This document shows, in pieces, positions 8,949 through 21,512 of a DNA stretch of 64,000 nucleotides (position 1 is its first letter; each line of letters starts with the position of its first letter). Origin of the DNA: Tenrec ecaudatus (Eukaryota > Chordata > Mammalia > Afrosoricida > Tenrecidae); the NCBI RefSeq assembly GCF_050624435.1, contig NW_027458595.1, positions 1 through 64,000 of the forward strand, read 5' to 3'. The notes under the pieces were generated by a model. It did not search any database. It worked only from the letters and a program-made list of their open reading frames with translations, and was not told where the DNA came from. Both the position numbers and the translations under genes were made by a program.

Positions 8949-9160
8949 CCCCACAGAAAAACAGGGAGGTGGTCTCCAGGTTCGGCCTTTAGTGGCTTCG
9001 GCTGGGAGGCGTGGTTGACATTATTGGTTGACCCCATTGGCTGAATTAAGCCCACCTGTCCTGGTTTGCACCCACCTAAGTGCACTGCCTCCCTGCCTCA
9101 TGTGCCTGAATTTGGAGCCTGCCCAGTAGACACCCTGGTCCCAGCTCTAGCTACCTAACA
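8731..9160 (-). mobile_element. Solo LTR of an endogenous retrovirus
   Basis: A 430-bp block bounded by perfect 8-bp inverted ends, TGTTAGGT and ACCTAACA, in line with the TG...CA rule for LTRs. On the reverse strand it has two CCAAT boxes (about 9015-9035), a long CT tract, and a U5-like end. No primer binding site or gag lies next to it, so it is a solo LTR. The flanking 4-mers are taac and taaa, a possible 4-bp target duplication with one change, as made by gammaretrovirus-type integrases. It contains a variable AG tract at 8899-8948. The family is not identified. Confidence 0.65.
8899..8948. repeat. AG microsatellite inside the solo LTR
   Basis: An AG run broken once by AAAG. It measures 50 nt in units 1, 4 and 5, and 54 nt in units 2, 3 and 6. 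The position of the AAAG interruption also moves between units. Confidence 0.9.
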
Positions 9161-9404
9161 TAAAACTACACCATAACACTACTCCCTCCTAAACAGCATA
9201 GCTAAAAATATGAGTTGAGCAGAGAAATTGGTTCTTAAAAGAATGCCTTCGCTTACAACCGATTGTCATTTTAAATTTCACTTGATGGTGTAGAGAGAAC
9301 CAAGAGATCATTCCATCCCTCAGATTACTTGTAAACTACTGCAGAAACCTCAGGAAAGCCAGCAATTGCCTGCAAGACTGAGGTAAGAATCTCAAGGTTG
9401 ACTC
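9161..9404. other. SINE tail and unclassified sequence
   Basis: The first ~30 bp look like the displaced AfroSINE 3' end. The remainder shows no recognised element. A unit-informative C/A site lies at 9373. Confidence 0.35.
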
Positions 9405-9504
9405 CCAAAACCATACGCATTGCTATAGAGTTGATTCTGACCCATAGCAACCTTACACAGGACAGGGTAGAACTACCTCTGAGTTTCCAAGTCTGAAACT
9501 CTCT
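9405..9504 (+). mobile_element. AfroSINE 5' fragment
   Basis: The sequence from gcattgctatagagttgatt through cagcaa-like sequence (catagcaacc) and ggacagggtagaactacctc to gtctgaaactct matches the first half of AfroSINE. It stops where the reverse-strand 3' tail repeat begins. Confidence 0.7.
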
Positions 9505-9993
9505 ATTTTTGTAAATCATTTTATTGGGGGCTCTTACAGGTCTTATAACAATCCATACATCAATTTTGTCAAGCACATTTGTACATATGTTGCAATCATC
9601 ATTTTCTTTGTATGTGAGCCCTTGGTATCAACTCCTTTTATTTCCCTCCCTCCCAACCCTCCCTACCTCATGAACACTTGATAAATTATTAATTATTATT
9701 TTTCATATTGTACAGAATCCGCTGTCTCCATTCACCCAAGTTCTTGTTGTTCATGCCCCCCAGTCACCCCCTGGGGAGCGGCGTGGTTATACAGTGATCA
9801 TTGCAGTCAGTTCCCCCTTTCACACCCCACCTCTCCCCCACCCTCATGGTATCACTACTCCCATTACTGTTCCTAGGGGGTTTATCTGTCCTGAATTCTG
9901 TGTGTCCAGAGCTCTTATCTGCACCAGTGTACATGCTTTGGTCTAGCCGGATTTGTAAGGTAGAACTGGAGTCATGATAGTGGGGTGAGGGCT
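9505..9993 (-). mobile_element. Retrotransposon 3' tail, reverse copy (B), crossing the unit junction
   Basis: This is the same element as at 4760-5215 in inverted orientation, better preserved, with AATAAA near its 3' end (ttttattggg on the forward strand). It runs across the point used here as the unit boundary, so that boundary is a convention and not a structural junction. Confidence 0.75.
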
Positions 9994-10716
9994 GGGAGAG
10001 TCTGTAACTCTTTATAGGAGTAGAAAGCTTCACAGGAAAGTGAATTTGAGGCTGAGACCTTGGGAAAAGTTTGGTCAAGATAAACAGATGTGGAGTGGTG
10101 TAGGGAAGGAAAGATTAAAAATAACCTGGTCCAGGATCCTCACAAATTTTAAGTTCATTTGACGCTCCCTAGGGAGGAAGGAGGAAGAGCTATCAGCAGG
10201 CAGGCTGTGTCATGCCTACAGCCTCTACAAAAATGCTTCCTGACTCTTCTCAGAAATTCTGCCAGGTGCTACCAGCCTCCTGAGTCTGAGAATGGTTCCT
10301 CTATGTTCTTATGAAGCTGAGGAAGGTTGGCACAAAAATATTTGGGAATCCAAGGAGCATGGTGAGGTCATTTCAGGGGGTCATGAGGAATGACTAGTAG
10401 GGATTTCAGCCAAATTAAAGGGCTTAGCAATTTGAATACCAGCTGACTCTGACCTTGATCAAGCCTCTTTACCTTTCTGGGTCAATTAAAAAAATTATTT
10501 TTTACCAGGTTTCTACTATATGTCAGATATGGGGAAGCAGTAGACAAACCAATAGAAGCTAGGAAATTTGATCCCACCTGTACAGATGTTGCTTCTAAAG
10601 ACAGCATTCTTTATGTATGAGTTTGCCAGTAGTAATAATTGTCGTTAATCGTGCACTCTTGCCTGAAGAAAAATCCAAGAATCTGTGTCTTTGTACCTCC
10701 CTTTTGACACCCTCAA

Positions 10717-10922
10717 GGAACCCAGTGGTGCTGTGAGGAAGGCATTGGCCTGCTAACCCAAATACTGGCAGTTCAAACCCACCTGATGCTCCAAAGAAGA
10801 TGAGACTGTCTGTTCCCCTGAAGATATATCCTTTTGGAAACCCCACAGAGCAACTCTACTCTGTCCTATGAGAGTCAGAATAGACTAGTGAGGACAGTAG
10901 ATGTGGTTTGGGTTTGGTTTCA
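10717..10922 (-). mobile_element. AfroSINE, reverse (unit 2)
   Basis: Same insertion as at 752-957. It lies 3' of a site where this and all later units have C instead of the unit 1 A. Confidence 0.75.
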
Positions 10923-11524
10923 ACACCTCCTCCCTGATCTACCTCATTACATCACAGTGCCTTAATCAGCTCCCCAAGCTGGTTTGTTTTTATGGCAGAT
11001 TTTCTTTCTCTCCCCAAGTGCCTGATTGTGGGAAACAGAGGGATTTCTCCCAAGCTGTCTACCCCAAATATATTCCAAACTCAGCTGCTTGCAAATGACT
11101 ATGCACTTGGAGGTCATCAGGAATAGATCAGGGGTCATTCTCCCTAAGAGTTATCAGCTATCTAGTGCAAGCAGACACCACTGCTTATCCCACAACAAGT
11201 AGGATTCACTCCCTTCTGATAAGGATAGTAGTTGTCTGTTTCCTTGTAGGAGACACCAGAGAGGTCAAACCCATCCAAAGATGACCAAGGTTAGGCTGCC
11301 ATCCTAAAACTAGAATCAGCCCATCTTGTCACATGTATACCCCCCAATCTCTACTCTTGCTATTGCATTTCCATAGACCATCCCCTCTCATTACTGTATC
11401 ACCTATAGCACATCCCCTTCCTGTGACATGGGTCCTCACCTGTCATTAGGGGGCTTGCATGCCCCCAGAGTTCTGTCTTGGTTAACTTCACTCATTCCCT
11501 CTATGCTGGCTTTAGGGGAAGTTA

Positions 11525-14391
11525 ATGGGAGGGCTAGGCCCCCCTGAATGCCCTAAGGAAATGACCCGGCATCCACAGTTAACAAACCTTTTTCCTTCCA
11601 TTTCTAATTCCATGTGGGGGCGCTGTTTCTCCACAACAGCAGTCCAGAAGACTGCTTGATTTATAGGGTGGTCAAACTTCTCAAGTACTCTTTCCTGATA
11701 GGTATAAATTTTTACTCTAGAAATGCAAGGAAGGGAAAATTGGCTTAAGCGATCCTACATTTTTACAAACCATGGTATATCAGAACTCATTACTGCCTTA
11801 ATTTCTTCTTCACAATCCTGACCAATAACTCCAGCAACACATTGAGAATTTATGTTGGACTTTCTTTTTTTTTTTTTTTTTTGGACTTTCTTAATAAACA
11901 TCCTATAGTTCTTTTAGGTAGTGGACCCCAATTACTGCTCTTCATTTCTGATTCAATCACAGTTTTGGGTTTTTTCTTACAACTCTTATCAACTCCAGTA
12001 TCAATTTTAATTTCTTGAGTACTAAGGTTAAATCTTCCTGATAGAAACTGTATTAATCTTTCAATAAGAGGTCCCTGCTTTTGAGGATCAAGCTCCTGTG
12101 AAGGCTTCTGAGCCATCTCTTGGTTATTCAAACCAACTGCAGTGAGAACAGAGACTAGGTTTTTGCCTCTTTGGCTAGGTCTGTTCTCCTGCTGTGAGGC
12201 TGCTAGATAAAGGCGATTTCTCTCAAAGATCTTCTTTGCTCCAGTAGGCAGACACCTTGCCTACCACGCTCTGCTATGAGGGCTCTGCATCAAGCTTCTT
12301 CCACTATTTTCCCGCCGGGAAGTCTTTGCTAATGGCGACCCTTCACTGTTGATTTTTGAACGACATTGGCTCGCCCAATGAGTTCCCTTCCTACAATGGA
12401 GGCAGAGTTCAGGTTCGTTTAAACCCGATCTCCATGGTCCTGGCCCATGCTCTGACATTGGCCGCAGCCTGCTCTGCCTACACTCTTTTGAAGATGACTT
12501 GTCTTCCCACAACTAAAGCACTTTCTTCCAGGTCTGATATAGTTTGCCAATGAAGCTGCCATGAGGTCTGCCTTGTATTCCTCTGCCTCTACATTCCTGC
12601 ATATCCTAAAATAACCCAGCAAAGTGCCCTGTTCGCTGTAGGGATGCAAGGCATTTTTACAGTGCTTATTAGAGAAATCATAAGATAGCTTGTGCACTAG
12701 GTCTCTTACTGCCTGAACATTCTTCACACATTTGGAAATAGCATCTTCCAGTCGGGACACAAAGTCAGCGTAACGCTCATCATTCTGTTGTCTTATAGCC
12801 CTGTAACGCGGCGTTCTCTCTTCTGATGGAATTATCTTTTCCCAGGCCCTTAAGCAAACCTCATGTATCTGTCCTATTGTCTGTTCAGTAAACTGTAGTT
12901 GAGACTCAACTGTAATATAATTTGCAGCCCCTAGCAATTGATGAATTCCTATATCTATCCCATCCTCAGCATTCTTCCCAGCTCTTGCAAGGGCTGCTTC
13001 CTTCCATAGCATTTGATATCACAAGCATTCTGAAGAGTAAAGACAAATTCTCACTAAAGCTTTCCAATCTGTAGGGGTCCAGCTGTCAGACTCTGCTAGA
13101 GCCCTTATCATGCTAATTACAAAATGGGAGTCTGGGCCCTAGTCATTGATTGCCTGCTTGAGATCTTTTAGCAACTTAAAAGGCAAAGGCACTGTGAATT
13201 CCTTTTGGTTCTAACAGGATAAGACATCTTGCATTCTAAATCTTCTTCTGCAATCCCTCTTCCTACTCTGGAGAGTAAAGGTGCTTTCCTATACTTTGCT
13301 TCTTTACATCTATTCTCTGAGCTACTCTTTTCAATCTGGATATCTTGGAGTTCCACTTCCTGAACTTCACCTTCTGTGCTAGCTCTCCTAGTTTGCATTT
13401 CTTTGGAGCTAATCTCTCTACCTTCAGGGCTGGCTTGCTTGATTGTTTTACAATCTCTGGCCTATCTTACACTAAATTCCAGCAGGAGAGCAGTTGCTTT
13501 TACTATGTCCCCTTCTGACTCAGGCTCATTCTTTTAGCCCTGCCTAAAATCTTCTCATCTGCCTGAAACCCGTTCTCACTGCTTCTCATCTGATTTAAAT
13601 TTGGGCATCTTAGACGTTGCCTGTTCTGCTTCTTGGCTTTCTCTACCTTTGAAAGCAAGGGAGCTTCCTGTGATTGTTTAATAGCCATGCTTTGGATCTT
13701 GCAATCCACTGCCTCTAGTACTGTATCACCTTTAAACCTTCGGAGTCTGCAGTCTCGCGAGAGCATACAGGCTTTGGCAATGAGGTTCTGTTCTAGAATT
13801 GGAGGCTTTAGATAACAAACCAATCCCTGCCTTTTCAGTTTTTCCTAAAGTTTCATAACCTAAATCATGCTTATTCACAGACACTTTAGCTTGCTTTTCT
13901 AGATTTGAATAGACACAAGACTTCTCACTAGACTGTTCATCCTTATTCTCTTCCTCCTGCAAAAGTTTTAAAACCATCTTAACTTGTACCCACAGAGACC
14001 ACTTCTCCATAGGGATACTCTCCCCATCTCTGTGCTTCCTTTAAGTTGACAATGACCTCCTCCCAGGTCTCTAAATCAAAAGTTCCTTCCTCTGAGAACC
14101 ATGAATTATACCTTTTTACTACTTTTAGAAAACATTGTATCTTTTTCTTCGTTACTTTTACACCTTGTCTTTTCAGTAAGTAGAGAGCATGGTACCATAA
14201 GTTTCAGGTTTACTTTTACCTTGCTCCCATTATCCTCTTTAAAATTCTAATTCACTATTTCCACTACTTCTCTGTCAATCCCCACACCGGATCCTCACTT
14301 CACACAATTTTCAAATTCACTCTACATACCAATGGGGCCATATAATTGTTATATGGGATATAACTCATATTGTCCCACGTTGTGCGCCATT
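11525..14391 (-). pseudogene. gag-pro: ERV class II gag-pro remnant (unit 2)
   Basis: Same frameshifts as unit 1; the poly-T tract has 18 T. The capsid/nucleocapsid ORF is at 12419-13012 and the second zinc knuckle ORF at 12261-12512. A at 13464 (T in units 1 and 3). Confidence 0.8.
14372..14389 (-). other. tRNA-Lys-type primer binding site (unit 2)
   Basis: The CpG is retained (C at 14378), so it reads TGGCGCACAACGTGGGAC and has two differences from the Lys PBS. Confidence 0.75.
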
Positions 14392-14725
14392 TGTCTGGGG
14401 AAGCCCGCCTTGTGCTGGGGCTCCAGCCTCCAGCCCAGTCCTTGAGCCTCCTGCCTGGTCTCCATCCCACCTCCCTTCGTCCACACTGAGCGTGGACCTG
14501 GCTGGTAAGATCATGGCCATCCAGGAGGTGAGCATGCTACCATGAATTGTGTCTGACTGCATTATTGTAATGTCTCTTCTATCGCTCATGCTCCCGGTGA
14601 CTTTAATATAATATTTATATATCTCAACCATACAATTGTGCTTATTGAACCCAAGATTACTGGTGGGGGGCTGGCACCCCAACTCATACCACAGTACATA
14701 CCATTTGTCTAGTTCTTCAATGCTT
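14392..14725 (-). mobile_element. 5' LTR-like segment (unit 2)
   Basis: Equivalent of 4426-4759; no change seen. Confidence 0.45.
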
Positions 14726-15181
14726 CCTCTCCCGCTCACTCCCTCCAACTATCATGACCTCAGCTCTACCTTACAAAGCCGGCTAGACCAGAGCATGTAC
14801 ACTGGTACAGATAAGAACTCTCAACACACAGAATCCAGGACAGATAAACCCTTCAGGAACAGTAATGGAAGTAGTGATAACATGAGGGTAGGGATGAGAT
14901 AGAGGGAACTGATAGCAATGATTGATGTATTAACACTCACACCCCAGGGGGACAAGCAACAGAAACATTGGTGAAGTGAGACCTTGGACATTGTAAAATA
15001 TGAAAGTATAATTTATCAAGGTTTCATGAGGGTGGGAGAGTGGGAGAGAAGGGGGAAAAAGGAGCTGATACCAAGGGGTCAAGTATAAAGAAAATGATGA
15101 TGGTACCGTAGGTACAAATGTGCTTGATACAATTGATGTATGCATTGTTATAAGTGGTGTAAGAGCCCCCGATAAAATGAC
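14726..15181 (+). mobile_element. Retrotransposon 3' tail A (unit 2)
   Basis: Equivalent of 4760-5215; no change seen. Confidence 0.75.
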
Positions 15182-15269
15182 TCAATTTTTTAAAAGTGTT
15201 TAGGTAGATCTTGATGGAGGATAGATTGAGAAACAATAGTTTCAGAATTTGATAATTTTGCTTAATAAT

Positions 15270-15486
15270 CAAACTGAAAACTCACTGCCATTGCATCTTT
15301 TGTGACTCACAGCAACCCTGACTTTCAGCAACCCTATTGGACAGGGTAGAGCAGCCCCTGTGAGTTTCTGAGACTGCAACTCTTTACAGGGGTAGAAAGC
15401 CCTAACGTTTCTCTCTCAGAGCGGGTGGTGGTTTTGAACTATGTGGGTAGCAGCCAAGTGAAAACCACTATGCCACCAGGGCTCCC
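15270..15486 (+). mobile_element. AfroSINE, forward (unit 2)
   Basis: Equivalent of 5304-5520; no change seen. Confidence 0.85.
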
Positions 15487-15860
15487 TGTGCCACATAGCG
15501 GGAGCTGTTGTTTTCCCAAACATTCACTTGGCTATTTCTTTTATAAGAAGCCAAGTAATTTGGCAGCTTATTTCTGTTCCAGTTTTCTTATATAGAAAAT
15601 GTGGTGACAGTGTGAACCTGTTTGTTGTAGTTTATGTGAACATAATTGAGTGATCTAGACCAAGTGAGCTAGACCAAGTGAGCTGACTGGTCAAAAATCA
15701 GACCTGTGGATTGCCAAATTGGTTCTGCTGAGATTGGGGCTTTCCTGGATCCACAGGCTTCCTCCAAGCTGTGTCCGAGAAGCTCTGCATTTTAGAGCTA
15801 CATTTTATAGTTGAAAGAGAGGCCTAAGGAGGGAGGGAGTCCTTAAGCTCTAAGACCTTA

Positions 15861-16310
15861 ATGCTGTCATTGCTGTCCTCTTTTAGTGTACCTGCAGTTT
15901 CCACACTGCAGTGGGAACCATTGAAACAGCTGTTCTCATTCTCTGAGATGGTGTGCCACCCCACTCCATACCACCACCACCTCATCCCTTTCTCTTATTG
16001 TAGAGATAATGCCCCTTCCATATGTATCTCAGATATTCAATTAATGAAGAAAGACAAAAGTAGGAGAAATGATTTAGATGAAGGAGACCATAAGCATGAG
16101 GCCATAATGGGGTCCAAAGGCTGTGTGGCCATGTCGCTAATTATAGAAATGGATGAAATCTGCCACAAAAATGTGATTGGAGGCAGAGCAATTCATCACT
16201 CTCTCAGGCAGGACTACATAAGTGAGAATGGGGCCATTATGGAGACATGGAGACGATCACAGATTAGAAAGGCTTACTGGATTTGTTCTGGGGCCTTCCG
16301 ACCACTATAA
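15861..16310 (+). CDS. 149-codon ORF of unknown status (unit 2)
   Basis: Identical translation to the ORF at 5895-6344; probably not a gene. Confidence 0.13.
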   Translation: MLSLLSSFSVPAVSTLQWEPLKQLFSFSEMVCHPTPYHHHLIPFSYCRDNAPSICISDIQLMKKDKSRRNDLDEGDHKHEAIMGSKGCVAMSLIIEMDEICHKNVIGGRAIHHSLRQDYISENGAIMETWRRSQIRKAYWICSGAFRPL

Positions 16311-16402
16311 CTCATGACCACAAGGTCTTAGACTTTCCCAATTTCCATTGAGGACCTTCCCAGGGAAGTCCCAGAGGGCAGATTGCTCCTCTCTGCTCTG
16401 GC

Positions 16403-17166
16403 TAGTTGTTGTTGCGTGCCATTGAGGACACTTGGACTCGTCGTGACCTCACATACAACCGAATGAAACACTGTAGGGTCGTGCACCATCCTCACAATTG
16501 TTCCTGTGCCTGAACCACCGATGAAGCCACTGAGTCCATCCACTTCTTCGAGGACCTCCTCTGTTTCATGGCTTCTCCACTGTACCAAATAGGATGTCCT
16601 TCTCCAGGGACTGGTCTCTCCTGACAACATGTCCAAAGTATGTAAGATGGCGTCTTGCCATCCTTGCCTCTAAGCAGCACTCTGGCCTTATTTCTTCTGA
16701 TACAGATTGGTCAGTCCTTCAGCAGTCCATGGTACTGTCAGTAGTCTTCTGGTGGACCACAATTCGATGCATCTGTTCTTCTACAGCCTTCCTTATTCAG
16801 TGTCTAACTTTCACATGCATATGATGCAATGGAAAATAGCATGGCTTAGGTCATGTGCACCTTAGTCCTCAGAGTAACATCATTGTTCTTCAACACTATA
16901 AAGAGGTTTTCTGCAGCAGATTTACCCATTACAATACATCTTTTGATCTCCTGACTGCTGTTTCTATGAACATTGATAGTGGATCTAAGCAAGACAAAAT
17001 CCTTGACAACTGAAGCCCTTTTCTCTGTTTATCACCTATTGGTCCAGTTTTGGGGATTTTGGTCTTCCTTATATTGAATTGTAACCCATATTGAAGGCTG
17101 CAATCCTTGATCTTCAGCAAGTAGTTCAATTCCTCCTCATTTTCAGCAAACAAATGGTGTCATATA
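16403..17166 (-). mobile_element. RTE LINE fragment (unit 2)
   Basis: Equivalent of 6437-7200; same stops. Confidence 0.75.
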
Positions 17167-17251
17167 TGCACACAAGCAGGCTCCCAAAAGTTAGTGGAAC
17201 AAGGAATCAAAAGAGAATGGAATTTTTCAGGGACTTTTTGAAATACCAGTT

Positions 17252-17321
<70 letters not shown>
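17252..17321. repeat. Compound microsatellite (TG)9(AG)26
   Basis: 18 nt longer than in unit 1. Confidence 0.95.
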
Positions 17322-17325
<4 letters not shown>

Positions 17326-18573
17326 TGTGGGCATAAAACAAACATCAAGCAACATAAGGGAGAATGCTGTTGGCTGCTGTTGAACTGATTCCGGTGCGCA
17401 TGCACAGTGACCTGCTGTGTGCACCATAGTGACCCCTCAGAAGCAGATCATCAAGCCTACCTTTCAACTGAAATTCTGAGAATTCACAATTTTCAGAAGT
17501 ATGTGGATAACAGTGAAAGCCAAAATTCTATTTGCACAGTCCCCACGTGGATTAAGCTTCCAGTGAATTCCTTCAGACCATTGACCAGGGATGTGAACAC
17601 TCTTGCCACCAGGCAGAGGGCATTGGAAAGTGGATTACCCCTTAGGCAGCCCATGGTGGGGCTTAGAGACTTGCCTAAGTGTATCCTTGAATCGAGGCTG
17701 CCATTCTGGGCTGCACAGTCATGAGTCATGCCCCCAAAGCCTTGGTTGTTTGGCCCTGGACCACTCTTGTAAACTGTCCTGTTTAACACAGGTCCCAATC
17801 CTTGTCCTATTCTTGCTTCTGTAGTCCCACCTGGAACTGTGATGTTGGGATCTGCCGCCATGTCCTTTCAAGTCTGTGAATCTCAGATAACCCTTACATA
17901 TCAATAAGACCTCTTGCTAATAGTTTCCCTCCCCTCATCTCGATGGCATGTGTTTGTCCTGTTTAAGATTTAATAAATTATCTTTGAGATTTGGGATATC
18001 CTCTTACCCTAAAACACAAGGCATCTCTGGGTGTATTCCAGCTGCCAACTTTTTAGGTAGTAGTCAAGAAGTTAGCTGTTATGTCACCCAGGAAGCTGGG
18101 GAAAGGATGATCACCAGAACAAATCCATTATTCCCTCCACTCGCTTCCTAGCCTTTGAATCTCCACCTTGGAGGCAACTATGGCCTTTCTGTTTCTTTTT
18201 GATGATCATGTACGCATGTCCAAGTAAAGCTTACTTTTTACTCTTTTGTATCGCCTATTTCATTAAATATTATATTTTGGAGATTCTTCCAAATGGATTC
18301 ATACAGAATGACCTCATTCATTTAAGAGTGCATGCTGTTACACAATACAGCTATGATAAAATGCATCTAACCAACCTCTCTTTTTTCTCTGTGTATTTTA
18401 CCAATTTTCCTGTCAAAATTGACCATATCTGAGTTTGCTTTCAGGGACACCTTAAGTCTAGTACCCCTTGAATCCTAGGGCCTGGAGTCCTCCTCCTCTT
18501 CAGAACCAATCTCTGTGCAGGTGTGCTGGTATGTGAACTGTGAACCCTCTCCCTAAAATCAAAAAATAAAACC

Positions 18574-18714
18574 CAAACTCACTGTCATCAAGTCACTGTT
18601 GACTTGCAGTGACCCTCTGAGTTTCTGAAACTCTGTCTATGGTAGTAGAAAAACCAGTCTTTCTCAGAGCTGCTGGTAGTTTTGAACTGCCAACCATGTG
18701 GATCACAGCATAAC
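18574..18714 (+). mobile_element. AfroSINE interrupted by an LTR (unit 2)
   Basis: Equivalent of 8590-8730. Confidence 0.65.
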
Positions 18715-18879
18715 TGTTAGGTTTCTCGGGTGGGAAATACCTCAGTTCTTGGCATCACAGGAGAAAGAATTCATGTCGAAGACTGATTGTTGATCCAAAT
18801 GGGTTTGTATTAAGGAGAGAAGGTGATAGAGGAGAAGAGAAGAGAAAGAGAGGAGAGAGGGGGAAGGGGGAAAGAAAGG

Positions 18880-18936
<57 letters not shown>

Positions 18937-19148
18937 CCCCACAGAAAAACAGGGAGGTGGTCTCCAGGTTCGGCCTTTAGTGGCTTCGGCTGGGAGGCGT
19001 GGTTGACATTATTGGTTGACCCCATTGGCTGAATTAAGCCCACCTGTCCTGGTTTGCACCCACCTAAGTGCACTGCCTCCCTGCCTCATGTGCCTGAATT
19101 TGGAGCCTGCCCAGTAGACACCCTGGTCCCAGCTCTAGCTACCTAACA
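18715..19148 (-). mobile_element. Solo LTR (unit 2)
   Basis: Same inverted ends as in unit 1; 434 bp because its AG tract is 54 nt. Confidence 0.65.
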
Positions 19149-19392
19149 TAAAACTACACCATAACACTACTCCCTCCTAAACAGCATAGCTAAAAATATG
19201 AGTTGAGCAGAGAAATTGGTTCTTAAAAGAATGCCTTCGCTTACAACCGATTGTCATTTTAAATTTCACTTGATGGTGTAGAGAGAACCAAGAGATCATT
19301 CCATCCCTCAGATTACTTGTAAACTACTGCAGAAACCTCAGGAAAGCCAGCAATTGCCTGAAAGACTGAGGTAAGAATCTCAAGGTTGACTC

Positions 19393-19492
19393 CCAAAACC
19401 ATACGCATTGCTATAGAGTTGATTCTGACCCATAGCAACCTTACACAGGACAGGGTAGAACTACCTCTGAGTTTCCAAGTCTGAAACTCTCT
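19393..19492 (+). mobile_element. AfroSINE 5' fragment (unit 2)
   Basis: Equivalent of 9405-9504. Just before it, 19361 is A, shared only with unit 3. Confidence 0.7.
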
Positions 19493-19981
19493 ATTTTTGT
19501 AAATCATTTTATTGGGGGCTCTTACAGGTCTTATAACAATCCATACATCAATTTTGTCAAGCACATTTGTACATATGTTGCAATCATCATTTTCTTTGTA
19601 TGTGAGCCCTTGGTATCAACTCCTTTTATTTCCCTCCCTCCCAACCCTCCCTACCTCATGAACACTTGATAAATTATTAATTATTATTTTTCATATTGTA
19701 CAGAATCCGCTGTCTCCATTCACCCAAGTTCTTGTTGTTCATGCCCCCCAGTCACCCCCTGGGGAGCGGCGTGGTTATACAGTGATCATTGCAGTCAGTT
19801 CCCCCTTTCACACCCCACCTCTCCCCCACCCTCATGGTATCACTACTCCCATTACTGTTCCTAGGGGGTTTATCTGTCCTGAATTCTGTGTGTCCAGAGC
19901 TCTTATCTGCACCAGTGTACATGCTTTGGTCTAGCCGGATTTGTAAGGTAGAACTGGAGTCATGATAGTGGGGTGAGGGCT
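19493..19981 (-). mobile_element. Retrotransposon 3' tail B (units 2/3 junction)
   Basis: Equivalent of 9505-9993. Confidence 0.75.
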
Positions 19982-20704
19982 GGGAGAGTCTGTAACTCTT
20001 TATAGGAGTAGAAAGCTTCACAGGAAAGTGAATTTGAGGCTGAGACCTTGGGAAAAGTTTGGTCAAGATAAACAGATGTGGAGTGGTGTAGGGAAGGAAA
20101 GATTAAAAATAACCTGGTCCAGGATCCTCACAAATTTTAAGTTCATTTGACGCTCCCTAGGGAGGAAGGAGGAAGAGCTATCAGCAGGCAGGCTGTGTCA
20201 TGCCTACAGCCTCTACAAAAATGCTTCCTGACTCTTCTCAGAAATTCTGCCAGGTGCTACCAGCCTCCTGAGTCTGAGAATGGTTCCTCTATGTTCTTAT
20301 GAAGCTGAGGAAGGTTGGCACAAAAATATTTGGGAATCCAAGGAGCATGGTGAGGTCATTTCAGGGGGTCATGAGGAATGACTAGTAGGGATTTCAGCCA
20401 AATTAAAGGGCTTAGCAATTTGAATACCAGCTGACTCTGACCTTGATCAAGCCTCTTTACCTTTCTGGGTCAATTAAAAAAATTATTTTTTACCAGGTTT
20501 CTACTATATGTCAGATATGGGGAAGCAGTAGACAAACCAATAGAAGCTAGGAAATTTGATCCCACCTGTACAGATGTTGCTTCTAAAGACAGCATTCTTT
20601 ATGTATGAGTTTGCCAGTAGTAATAATTGTCGTTAATCGTGCACTCTTGCCTGAAGAAAAATCCAAGAATCTGTGTCTTTGTACCTCCCTTTTGACACCC
20701 TCAA

Positions 20705-20910
20705 GGAACCCAGTGGTGCTGTGAGGAAGGCATTGGCCTGCTAACCCAAATACTGGCAGTTCAAACCCACCTGATGCTCCAAAGAAGATGAGACTGTCTG
20801 TTCCCCTGAAGATATATCCTTTTGGAAACCCCACAGAGCAACTCTACTCTGTCCTATGAGAGTCAGAATAGACTAGTGAGGACAGTAGATGTGGTTTGGG
20901 TTTGGTTTCA
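20705..20910 (-). mobile_element. AfroSINE, reverse (unit 3)
   Basis: Equivalent of 752-957. Confidence 0.75.
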
Positions 20911-21512
20911 ACACCTCCTCCCTGATCTACCTCATTACATCACAGTGCCTTAATCAGCTCCCCAAGCTGGTTTGTTTTTATGGCAGATTTTCTTTCTCTC
21001 CCCAAGTGCCTGATTGTGGGAAACAGAGGGATTTCTCCCAAGCTGTCTACCCCAAATATATTCCAAACTCAGCTGCTTGCAAATGACTATGCACTTGGAG
21101 GTCATCAGGAATAGATCAGGGGTCATTCTCCCTAAGAGTTATCAGCTATCTAGTGCAAGCAGACACCACTGCTTATCCCACAACAAGTAGGATTCACTCC
21201 CTTCTGATAAGGATAGTAGTTGTCTGTTTCCTTGTAGGAGACACCAGAGAGGTCAAACCCATCCAAAGATGACCAAGGTTAGGCTGCCATCCTAAAACTA
21301 GAATCAGCCCATCTTGTCACATGTATACCCCCCAATCTCTACTCTTGCTATTGCATTTCCATAGACCATCCCCTCTCATTACTGTATCACCTATAGCACA
21401 TCCCCTTCCTGTGACATGGGTCCTCACCTGTCATTAGGGGGCTTGCATGCCCCCAGAGTTCTGTCTTGGTTAACTTCACTCATTCCCTCTATGCTGGCTT
21501 TAGGGGAAGTTA

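Larger units (their letters stand above)
1..9965 (+). repeat. Array unit 1 (9965 bp)
   Basis: Reference unit for this annotation; sub-features are described in detail here. It is the shortest unit because it has the shortest poly-T run (17) and the shortest TG/AG tract. Variants seen only here are A at 745, T at 3573 and A at 7668. Confidence 0.97.
9966..19953 (+). repeat. Array unit 2 (9988 bp)
   Basis: Relative to unit 1: +1 T, +18 in TG/AG, +4 in AG, and no other net length change. A private T at 13671 replaces the G of the other units. Confidence 0.97.

Noticed and set aside
8771..9085. 104-codon reverse ORF (MHLGGCKPGQ...)
   Set aside because: It lies wholly inside the solo LTR and crosses its AG tract; in units 2, 3 and 6 the tract length changes the frame.
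9764..10078. 104-codon reverse ORF over the unit junction
   Set aside because: It is a translation of the non-coding 3' tail repeat; the forward copy at 4760-5215 gives unrelated short ORFs.
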